This document shows, piece by piece, positions 42,901 to 47,304 of a stretch of DNA of 50,383 nucleotides (the first letter of the stretch is position 1; each line of letters starts with the position of its first letter). The DNA comes from an uncultured Bacteroidales bacterium. GTDB lineage: Bacteria > Bacteroidota > Bacteroidia > Bacteroidales > Paludibacteraceae. The stretch is from the NCBI GenBank assembly GCA_902762355.1, contig CACWNR010000017.1:1-50383 (forward strand), in the 5' to 3' direction. The translations under genes were made by a program, and so were the position numbers. The notes beneath the pieces are model-generated. The model searched no databases, was not told the DNA's origin, and saw nothing but the letters and a program-made list of their open reading frames with translations.

Positions 42901-44589
42901 GATACTGTACCAATCAGAGTGGGTCTTGATCGTGTGCGCCGGCTCAGTCAGCTCGACATGCAGCAGGAAGGTCGTGTCACAACTCGACAGCGAATGGTGA
43001 ATATCCGTGTAGTCACCGGCCGTCGTGATGGTCTGACCGTGCCAATTCAGCGTCTCACCACCTACGATGACCACCGTGTCCTTGTGAGTCACCGGCATCG
43101 CCTTTGACAGGATCGTCGTGCTGATGCTGTCGCAGCTGTACAGCACGCTCGGTACCGTGTCCACAATCGTGGTGGACTCGGTGTACGTCTTGCCGTTCCA
43201 TTCGATGCTTCCACAGAAATGAATCGTACGAATCGTACGCTGTACCGGCTTCACCGTCAGCACTAATTCGTAGATACTGTCTTGGTCGGCTATTGTGCGA
43301 TAACGGTCGTAGTAATGGGTCGTCTGACCGATACCTTGTTTGTTTAAATTAGTATAACTGCGCCAGTTATACGGTTCACTCTCGCAGATCGTAACATTCT
43401 CTATAAAATGATATTTGGTCTCATCCTTGGTCAGGATTAAGCGATAAGTGTCGTTACAACCCGTCGTCTCGTTATGACTCGTGTGCTCATACACACCCGG
43501 TTGGAAGATCGTGTCCGTCATCTGTTCGCCGTCCAGCACGTACTGCCAGTAGAACGGATTCGTCCGATCCAATACACCGGTCTGCAAGAACAGCTGACTC
43601 GGATGCTTCACCACCGTGATACGATAAGTCGTGTCACATGTGTAGGCATCGTAGTACTCGCCGGCGTTGACATAGGTCTTACCATGGAAGCGCACCGACT
43701 CCTCGTCGCAGAGCGTGAACAGCGTATCCACATACACGAGCTCTTTGACCGTCAGATCCAGACGGTACATCACGCGGTCGCCGTTTGGACGAACGCCCGG
43801 ATACTCGTACACACCCGTCTGACCTTTCGTCATTCCATGCCACGTGAAGGTCGTGCTCGGACAGATCGTCACCACCGTGTCGATCGTGTCTATTGCATAC
43901 GTCGCTAACTGCAATACGTTCAACGAGTCGCAACCGAATCTGTTCGGCTCTGGTGCTGTATAATACGTCCCGGCTGTGCCATAGGCCTCGCCATTCCAGT
44001 CCCAACTCTCTCCTTCGGGAATACGAACAGTGGTCACCACCGTGTCCGGCTTGATCAAGTTCAGCGTCAAGATCGTAATCGAGTCATAATCGCTGAAATG
44101 CATCGTGTCGCGATAGACGCCTCCTTCTGTAATCGTCTGATTACCGAAAGAGATACTGCTCCCTTTACACAAGGTCTGCGTCAACTTCGTCTCTACGCGT
44201 TCACGAACAATCAGCCGGTAGATACTGTCGCAATGAGTCTCCACTGTCTTATACACCTTCTCGTACGTTCCCGCTTTGCTGATCGTCAAGTCGTGCCATA
44301 CAAAACTTGTACCGCGCTCCAACGTCCGCTCCTGAAGATTCAAAAACGGCGGATACACATTCACTACGTAGCGGTAAATGCTGTCCAAACTCGGATCGGT
44401 CACCAGTATCGTGTCGTACAGGATCGTATCCGAATAAACAACGGTCTTCCGCGTATCCATCGTGATCGTGTCACCCTGACAGATCTTGTAGTTCCGCGTC
44501 TCAATGATGCCATTCTCGGCATGACCACTCATTACTGCTGCGGCTATGATCAGCGCGCAGCCGAAAAATCTATAGAGATGTTTTTTCAT
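30958..44589 (-). CDS. Giant repetitive surface protein with T9SS C-terminal domain (4543 aa)
   Basis: Function is unknown; the architecture suggests an exported adhesin or stalk. A signal peptide (about 1-24, ending SGHA) is followed by about 80 modules of 50-55 residues. Most have a (I/V)CEG-type Cys near the start and a GCDSI/GCDST motif before an LxLTV strand; the paired cysteines could form disulfides. Modules group in threes. Residues about 2799-3324 are a near-identical amplification of a 157-residue triple module, and a divergent block of about 580 residues is duplicated near the N-terminus. The last 300 residues lose the repeat and end in a T9SS type-A-like domain (GIYFIRI ... KVMIY). 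The gene follows an outer-membrane barrel gene after 26 bases with no terminator between, and ends at a strong terminator. Confidence 0.88.
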   Translation of the reverse strand: MKKHLYRFFGCALIIAAAVMSGHAENGIIETRNYKICQGDTITMDTRKTVVYSDTILYDTILVTDPSLDSIYRYVVNVYPPFLNLQERTLERGTSFVWHDLTISKAGTYEKVYKTVETHCDSIYRLIVRERVETKLTQTLCKGSSISFGNQTITEGGVYRDTMHFSDYDSITILTLNLIKPDTVVTTVRIPEGESWDWNGEAYGTAGTYYTAPEPNRFGCDSLNVLQLATYAIDTIDTVVTICPSTTFTWHGMTKGQTGVYEYPGVRPNGDRVMYRLDLTVKELVYVDTLFTLCDEESVRFHGKTYVNAGEYYDAYTCDTTYRITVVKHPSQLFLQTGVLDRTNPFYWQYVLDGEQMTDTIFQPGVYEHTSHNETTGCNDTYRLILTKDETKYHFIENVTICESEPYNWRSYTNLNKQGIGQTTHYYDRYRTIADQDSIYELVLTVKPVQRTIRTIHFCGSIEWNGKTYTESTTIVDTVPSVLYSCDSISTTILSKAMPVTHKDTVVIVGGETLNWHGQTITTAGDYTDIHHSLSSCDTTFLLHVELTEPAHTIKTHSDWYSICQGDGQVWRDDTYYNSGIYYDTVKTAGGEIDSLYILYLTVNKVYDLTERVSFLSFPVTYRDSLIKQPGAYVFKYQSTFGCDSIITSYIDKDLYHDIQTVTICPGLAHIWDYDGEAYSVSGTYTKTEKTKDGSMDSVIHVLNLTVRYIPETYVEETICKGQTYIFGEESLTQSGVYNHTFHKTGGCDSVVTLSLNVLSPDTTYLAIQRTQGSTYQWGTETIYDPGMYFRYGTNRFGCDSVSILNFTYNQVDTIADTLTICPNELPFQWNGIEANQTNHYSRIEQQPNGNYIFYSLDLTVRNVVQRDTTFSICEGSSITYNGETYDVAGHYRTYISCDTLMYVHVNVNQQAIYETHGSVTDDHGYTWSYINNGTPDTKEFKDPGTYEFENPNPETGCNDIYRLILTKDESEYHFNEERTICEGDEFTWHGLSGLSSITGTKEYEVKYETRAGKDSIYHLTLTVLPTERTVRTLVFCDEITWNGKTYTEDAVVYDTTSLSNGCYRIERINLDKATPFYSKEHRDLPQGSVFEWHKQTIFTDGTYYDRQTTIHGCDSIYELTVTIIPASPETNQYAIELSTCEGDTIPWRGMDIWRSGTYVDTVWKAGTGKTVIDTIFTLKATIWPAPKDTVYRHMYTCADGASIRYDGQDYYTDQEVVKNFKTIHGCDSIVKVFMHFNTATYLSRTDTIIDKQLPYTWTYQLSDVKPDTVITTAGTYHHITQSAGGCTNQEELILVVLPTYLHTLDTTICERDLPFKWLNGPTDHVNDELTESKQYEYRYESIYGTDSIYRLTLTIEEAPKYTERISICENKDTLINGKSYFDKTLYPVGQVFRDTAYYPVPGTICDSIVYYEITKVPQRHIIETRILHQNETIQWHGETIKDPITKTYTKEDEIDPLTGCEIIYQLRVVAEDRKVDSICVLDTPYVWTHRHDVGVMVNDSLFASGLFTDTVYDEEGRILEFLSLDLTIQPVPVRIETHYVCVGTPQNINGKWYGKPDMPKDTLIRDTNNIINPTTCDSIIYYEIFVASPGETFEVAILHPDSFVEWKGEKYTAPQEIVKQDSIDPSTGCKIKETLRIVQDMRETVYICSNDTAEDTDPQRKYPYVWEHPYGADPDTLYTSGLWTDTVLDAEGFISQFYSLDLTITQPYDTTIYIHGCDNKGVIWRDETFKKDSTFIQRVETNPYNPKNPCDSVFHVHIVIDTTYTINIIDTVCEHDLPYILGRQDPETIWGPTPDHMDNHYSHKDTTACGCDSTINLTLYIVPSLSKTDSTFICEDFFNEGNYVWLGNTVDPWFEHRNGGEFSGQWQGKWFGVPFAQDTIVYNCDSSHYHHIIVRPHQAHIPEYTYRICKGDSVQLFWPHDTTWISKPGMYMDTVPTISAWYDMKHSTTIHNDRAYECDSVTRWYVEYADTLHEHLYKHIREGETFVFNDSILSTTGAYDSIAPYNNINGKTEMDSAHNYCKAVYTMHLYVEPVTRFHDTIEICHPANLEYTYTFADDHEIKFQTPNVDTAKIDLADSTKHLSYDFYDHYYNLTVYYKQQYFTQYQDTICEGAEYRFDIHRNNSTIERWLNTEGTYRDTLEALNGCDSVIELRLRVRYRNLANYDTVMITDRQIPYLWHHSWTEDGLPKDSTDTLRASGDYIFVMPSIHGCDSVDSLHFTVHQTHVFRDTIDVCAPINKTLSHTWSTGRVQEFTTPLADDSIEYADTLQTRIKYDSIYVLLVNFHRTYLTHVYDTICAGDSSHIDTYLSTSLPKRYYKETGIYYDTIPTVNGCDSIIALHLQVWPGFPPTFRRVDVADADTPYLWIHTWMENGIQRSDTDSLSISGNYSRRLPNIHGCDSIDSLALYIHQTYHITDDPINICSDEIPYTWRGLNSITETGDYTYGEQTVDGFDSVHYVHINVWPRFYDTISASICEGDSLRWGLTLSNTPRFIYNPGTYNDTFPSIHGCDSIIVLRLNVYPKHISKYDAHIADVDTPYVWIHRNHAGDSIGVDSLYAAGKYGYKFESEYSCDSIDTLTLYIHNTYKFVEEITICERETPYTWQNRNDITQSGTYIYPTHTHDGYDSVYIATITVQPTEHEIITEKICKDNLPFDFHGTKLWEGGIYIDTLASMASGCDSIVELHLTVNDPYYHYERHDIYEGETYNFFGQPCTTGGTYTHSNTTPAGCDSITEILLVVHPLIDTTAIVCSNDLPFEWRNHWNGSITLLHAAGIYHDDTTYVNGERTFWSINLIVNEPIFDTIRAAVCEGTSYKFRGIDRTEPGIYRDTTQAKNGCDSITTLILTVNKPYFSTIREDILEGQYYVFYGDTLRETKTVNHNAHTPEGCDSTTVLQLVVHPMVDTIVTVCENDLPFLWNNRWSKKDELYYRAGIYRNDTTIDGRKYFYGLQINVNKQVFDTIRAAVCEGTSYKFRGIDRTEPGIYRDTTQAKNGCDSITTLILTVNKPYFSTIREDILEGQYYVFYGDTLRETKTVNHNAHTPEGCDSTTILQLVVHPMVDTIVTVCENELPFLWNNRWSKKDELYYRAGIYRNDTTIDGRKYFYGLQINVNKQVFDTIRAAVCEGTSYKFRGIDRTEPGIYRDTTQAKNGCDSITTLILTVNKPYFSTIREDILEGQYYVFYGDTLRETKTVNHNAHTPEGCDSTTILQLVVHPMVDTIVTVCENELPFLWNNRWSKKDELYYRAGIYRNDTTIDGRKYFYGLQINVIKQVFDTIRAAVCEGTSYKFRGIDRTEPGIYRDTTQAKNGCDSITTLILTVNKPYFSTRIEHIFEGQQVPFFDTICSTTGTYYHYGHTPEGCDSTTVLQLYVHQAVDTVVNVCSNDLPYTWINKWNGNQTLLYTAGIYRNDTTYVNGERMFYGLKLVVNEPTSTTLYRSICEGSQYTFNGQLLSTAGEYRDTLRNAAGCDSIVVLHLNVEPTYYNTIDRTIYEGDTVKFQGQTYSTAGVYPVRFTTATGCDSIIELRLTVNRLYDDSVIVCANELPLIWRGQSIYESGIYRDTVINSLGKETAIGLKVNVLPIVRASEPINKTICEGDFYKFGKNILTEQGTYYDTLTAANGCDSIVMLALTVIPVKYETTTKRIFEGDSALFNNVWYKESGVYEYRVTNNNGCTDTYQLILTVLKTFNVDTTAVICDSELPFIWRGIEYNETGDYTMPISWTDSSRVVKTLHLTVNKSFYGERNISICAGDTFLFKGKRYYENGTFNDTIPSNAGCDSIIKYIISMHPTYDKLFEKHISDKEPYVFHDRVLTLSGTYEWTGKTVHGCDSMEHLFLTVHPSYFRSDTFDLCQSDTINFPFKWRDENGQLILEISQSGTYTDSILTEYGFDSVRQAVVFVHPSFFINEQYEIGEGEHLKIHGRDISSPAIYYDTLRTIHGCDSIYHIVVNQKRTREFTWNKTICQGEYFDFFGRKLAQTGQYKYTSQYKDSVVTLNLTVNPVTYSEKRVVVTDKITSYTGTNGTTYYSYIHEGMLYDSLVLGNNLFTEQYVNQYGCDSIARLIIVVSTHYSEWTPMPLCAGSEIKIDGQVITEAGLYTFLRRSRVTGEMDSIWRVEVYDAPAYEFDVTTTLCDGDTLFFGDKAVTRGGKQDVILKTIDGCDSIFHVDITLFPSYKFDTTVTIFDYQTYTWDQNHQTYNAAGRYTKTFPTVHDCDSTFVLNLNVIQTIRQSTEYTICEGQEYTWRGKKYTIEGYYTDTVNDAATYQSGIYTLHLIVAHPTYIANATGGEICADDKDFQIAFTYTGAKPTFYSIYYDQAAKDQGFIDVIDQPFLGEDRYATGNVPVKPEVLYLNHNNYVKPGTYTMSLVLDNGVCGVSRADNIELVIKYPSWIIEQNWNDIVVPLKKELNGGYEFDQVEWFVNGVRQLNNGKGYIEYNFRDGDEVVMSAHRKGENRAYETCPLIISINPSIAYDDPILVYPTQAPRHAPRVFVDAPKEGTFEVIATTGLIVAHGNLNEGQTQITLPAISGIYFIRIHQGDDVTSHKVMIY
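34619..36194 (-). repeat. 471-bp tandem repeat, three full copies plus a partial one
   Basis: Marker sequence GGCTTGTTAA occurs at 34631, 35102, 35573 and 36044, exactly 471 bases apart each time. The copies differ at only scattered positions, mostly silent. Each unit is 157 codons, made of three modules of 51, 51 and 55 residues. Identity stops abruptly near 36194 and about 34619. Confidence 0.93.
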
Positions 44590-44625
44590 ATTCTATAACC
44601 TATAACCTGTAACCCTTAATTATAG
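44590..44625 (-). repeat. Intergenic ATAACCTATAACCTGTAACC micro-repeat
   Basis: Short tandem TAACCT/GTAACC units lie between the barrel gene and the giant gene. They are the reverse complement of the GGTTAC-type unit found in frame at 2359-2386 and 17833-17862. Confidence 0.65.
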
Positions 44626-45584
44626 CACATACATCCGTGGTGGAAACCGGCGCGTGCGGTACGACTGCCGCCGATCATATACGTGAGCTTCAAGCCCGCA
44701 ATGAACGGAACAGTGCGCAACGAACCCGCAGCCGTGTTCAAATACGAGTTGAAAACGACGCCCGTTGCCTTGGCCTCGCCGTTCTCATTCGGTGCCGGCA
44801 ACTCAAAGCGCGCTTTGTCACCACCCTTATTGTAGTTGTTTAAACCATACTCAAAATAGAAACTCATCTTCAGTACATGACATATCCGGCTGTTGGTCGG
44901 CAGCGAAGAGAGCAGGTCATAACCGATCTCACCGATCAGACTCACGCCTACATTCAGACGATTCGCCTGCTCCGCCTTGAACTCATATTCCTTCAAACCC
45001 AACTCCGGCTTGTTCTCGTAGGTGAACATCGTACCGGCTTGTGCGTTCTCATAGTGGAAGCGCAGGTTATACGTTCCCGTTGTGTACGACTTCGGGTTCA
45101 GCGCATAACTGACCTTCAGACCGGCACCTACATGGAAACCATGCGTGTAATATCCGAACAGGATAGGCACGTCAATGAAGTTCCAGTGGATCTCATCCGT
45201 CTGGTTCACGTCGTAGAGTAGGGTACCTTCGCGCAGCAGACTGCCGTCACGCAACTTACCCTCGTGCTCGATCGTGTATGGGTCTAACTTCAGTTTTGAG
45301 CGATGCATCGAGAACTGAACACCGACATTCGCCCATAAACCGCTCAGACGATACTCGTATCCTAAACCGATACCGCCGCCTACGTTGCCGACCGGAATCA
45401 CTCCGCTGGCACGCGTGTCCAAAAGTGAATAACCTACGTGGCCGCTGATGTAACCGAAATGGTAATGATCGCCATCTCCGAAACCACCACGACGTCTCTG
45501 CGCACTCATCGGCATAGCCAATACTACCAGCATTGCCATGCACACCATGCGCCAAATCCAAGATTGTATTTTGTTCGTTGTCAT
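44616..45584 (-). CDS. Outer-membrane beta-barrel protein
   Basis: The 322-aa product has a signal peptide ending near MSAQ (about residue 29). A chain of short amphipathic beta strands with aromatic ends and glycine-rich turns follows (GYEYRLSGLWANVGVQF, then later FIAGLKLTYMIGG), typical of small outer-membrane barrels in Bacteroidetes. The C-terminus is odd: after the last strand come basic residues and GCMCYN with two cysteines, instead of a plain terminal aromatic. It sits 26 bases upstream of the giant gene on the same strand and probably in one transcript. PorP/SprF-type barrels accompany large T9SS-exported proteins in other Bacteroidetes, so a partner role is a reasonable inference; direct homology is not claimed. 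Confidence 0.75.
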   Translation of the reverse strand: MTTNKIQSWIWRMVCMAMLVVLAMPMSAQRRRGGFGDGDHYHFGYISGHVGYSLLDTRASGVIPVGNVGGGIGLGYEYRLSGLWANVGVQFSMHRSKLKLDPYTIEHEGKLRDGSLLREGTLLYDVNQTDEIHWNFIDVPILFGYYTHGFHVGAGLKVSYALNPKSYTTGTYNLRFHYENAQAGTMFTYENKPELGLKEYEFKAEQANRLNVGVSLIGEIGYDLLSSLPTNSRICHVLKMSFYFEYGLNNYNKGGDKARFELPAPNENGEAKATGVVFNSYLNTAAGSLRTVPFIAGLKLTYMIGGSRTARAGFHHGCMCYN

Positions 45585-45655
45585 ATTCTATATATTAATA
45601 TGTATACCGCGTATACACTGCCTGTGTACGTACGCGCACACTATAAAATGCGGCG

Positions 45656-45697
45656 CAAAGGTACGACATTTTTCGCATATATAAAAATTTTTTGCAA
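45656..45697 (-). promoter_or_regulatory. Promoter of the barrel-giant gene pair
   Basis: On the minus strand a TACCTTTG box lies at 45663-45656. The -33 position is T-rich but lacks a clear TTG at 20 nt (the nearest is at 45697-45695), so the promoter is less certain. A palindrome GTATAC-CGC-GTATAC lies in the leader at 45602-45616. Confidence 0.6.
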
Positions 45698-45713
45698 AAA
45701 AAGTGCAAAATAT

Positions 45714-45744
45714 TTGCGTATTTCAAAAAAAAGCAGTACCTTTG
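45714..45744 (+). promoter_or_regulatory. Promoter of the tRNA-His locus
   Basis: TTG at 45714-45716, a 20-nt gap and TACCTTTG at 45737-45744, about 100 bases before the tRNA. The leader between (45745-45846) has small hairpins, such as GGCAC-TT-GTGCC at 45763-45774, and no gene. Confidence 0.75.
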
Positions 45745-45846
45745 CACCCGCTTTTTGATCGAAGGCACTTGTGCCGAGAAAAAATCGGCCTTGCCGCTTT
45801 TGAAAAAAGCATCCGCTTGTGGGCATCGAGTCCCCCTGCGCGTATG

Positions 45847-45901
45847 GTGGTCATAGCTCAGTTGGCAGAGCATCGGATTGTGGTTCCGAGTGTCGTGGGT
45901 T
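45847..45901 (+). tRNA. tRNA-His (GTG), 5' part only, cut in the T-arm
   Basis: The acceptor 5' strand (GTGGTCA), D-arm, and anticodon stem-loop (stem TCGGA/TCCGA with loop TTGTGGT, anticodon GTG at 45880-45882) are intact, as is the 5' half of the T-stem (GTGGG, 45895-45899). After TT at 45900-45901 the expected T-loop, CCCAC stem and acceptor 3' strand (TGACCAC) are missing. The sequence continues straight into the integrase region. As seen it cannot give a mature tRNA, so it is either disrupted by the element or marks attL. Confidence 0.85.
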
Positions 45902-45998
45902 TTATGGGAAAAACGACATAAACGCCACAAAATCAGTAACTTAGGGCGAAATTTGGCAACAAGCTCAGCCAAAATCTAGCCAGCAAGTCATATAGCTT

Positions 45999-46031
45999 AG
46001 GAGGTTGATTTTCACAATCAATCTCCTTTTT
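45999..46031 (+). terminator. Intrinsic terminator just upstream of the integrase
   Basis: AGGAGGTTGATT (45999-46010) pairs with AATCAATCTCCT (46016-46027), 12 bp with one G-U pair, around TTCAC, followed by a T-run. The integrase ATG is at 46038. It would stop transcripts coming from the tRNA-His promoter, or control integrase expression. Confidence 0.75.
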
Positions 46032-46037
46032 AAAAAA

Positions 46038-47273
46038 ATGACTTTTACCCATGATTTTTCCCCCACGGAATTGCCCTATTCCCCCGCAATTTTGAAACAC
46101 TTACCCCAAGCCGGATGGCGCATTGATTACTACGCATACAACCCTGCTACGGGTGAAAGAGAACGTGTGCGTATGTGCCTTAATGACATGAAGAAACGCT
46201 TCCGTACTACTGCAGAATTTCGCACGTATGCAAACAAAATGGTCTGCGCTATCAACGCCAAACTTTTCTCCGGATGGACACCCTTCATGGAGACCCAAAA
46301 CGTGCGCAACTACGAGACTATCCATGACGTGATGGATAAGTACATTAAAGAGAAAACGCGTGACAAACTCGCTCCCGATTCCCTCAAGAATTACAAGAGC
46401 GTAAACGCGCTGCTCCTTAAATGGCTCAAGAGCAAAAAATGCGATGAACTGGAGATGAAGAACTTCACCAAGACGCTTGCCATTCAGTTCATGGATTGGG
46501 TATATAATGACTATACCTATACAGGACCGAAAGAAGGCTCTGCCCGCAAGTATGGCAAGGCGCTCCAACACGAGGAAAAGCATATCGGTGCCAATCGATA
46601 TAACAACATCCTCAAGCAGATCCGCGCATTCTTCTCTTGGGCGCTCCAAAAGGAGTACTGCACGATGAATCCTTTCGTGGATATCAAGCTCAAGAAGAAG
46701 GAAGAAAAGAAGCGCACACTGGCTTCTGCAGAAGACCGTAAGAAGATACGTGAGTACTTCATGGAGAAGAACCCGCGCTACATGATAGTGTGCGAGCTTG
46801 TTTTCAATGCTCTCATCCGTCCGGTTGAGATCAGCCGTATCAAGGTTGGGCAGGTTGACCTTGCTAACAAGGTGATCCACCTCGACGCCGGACAAACCAA
46901 GAACGGCTATGCGCGTGACTGCGTGCTCTCTAATGAACTGATACAGATTCTGGCCGATACACTCGCTCCCGGCTATCCTAATGATTACTTCTTAATAGGA
47001 CCTAAATTCGCTCCGGGCAAAGAAGCAATCACTACGAAGATGTATCAAAAGGAATGGCAGAAAATGCGCTACAAGACCGGCATTGATCAGACCATCCAGC
47101 TCTACTCGCTCCGCGATGGCGGCTTGACCGGACTCTTTGACAATGGCTTGGATGCGAAGACTGTCATGAAGGCTGCAGATCACCACGACCTGAACATCAC
47201 CACAAGATATGTCCGCAAACATGCCGATAAAGACCTTGTAGAGAAACTGAATACACACGCAGTAGAATTCTAA
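46038..47273 (+). CDS. int: Tyrosine recombinase (prophage integrase)
   Basis: The enzyme cuts and rejoins attachment sites to insert or excise the element. The 411-aa product has an N-terminal arm-binding-like part (about 1-90), a SAM-like core-binding domain (about 91-215) and a catalytic domain (about 225-411). Likely catalytic residues are Arg261 (ALIRPVEISRI), Lys288 (QTKNGYAR), Arg359 (YSLRDGG), His382/His383 (ADHHDLN) and nucleophile Tyr391 (TTRYV). The usual HxLRH box reads YSLRD, so both flanking histidines are replaced. The ATG at 46038 is chosen; an in-frame TTG at 46005 lies inside the terminator hairpin. It lies next to the broken tRNA-His and is convergent with tail genes. Confidence 0.88.
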   Translation: MTFTHDFSPTELPYSPAILKHLPQAGWRIDYYAYNPATGERERVRMCLNDMKKRFRTTAEFRTYANKMVCAINAKLFSGWTPFMETQNVRNYETIHDVMDKYIKEKTRDKLAPDSLKNYKSVNALLLKWLKSKKCDELEMKNFTKTLAIQFMDWVYNDYTYTGPKEGSARKYGKALQHEEKHIGANRYNNILKQIRAFFSWALQKEYCTMNPFVDIKLKKKEEKKRTLASAEDRKKIREYFMEKNPRYMIVCELVFNALIRPVEISRIKVGQVDLANKVIHLDAGQTKNGYARDCVLSNELIQILADTLAPGYPNDYFLIGPKFAPGKEAITTKMYQKEWQKMRYKTGIDQTIQLYSLRDGGLTGLFDNGLDAKTVMKAADHHDLNITTRYVRKHADKDLVEKLNTHAVEF

Positions 47274-47283
47274 GAGCAATGGC

Positions 47284-47304
47284 GGTCGAGGTTAATCCTC
47301 GACC
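47284..47304. terminator. Hairpin between convergent integrase and tail genes
   Basis: A perfect 8-bp stem (GGTCGAGG, TTAAT loop, CCTCGACC) overlaps the stop codon of the tail gene at 47292. No strong T-run follows, so termination is likely but not certain. Confidence 0.55.

Noticed and set aside
45820-45846. Possible tRNA 3' half upstream of tRNA-His (GTGGGCATCGAGTCCCC), suggesting a permuted tRNA
   Set aside because: The segment cannot form a proper T-arm and lacks the TGACCAC acceptor strand needed to pair with the 5' half.
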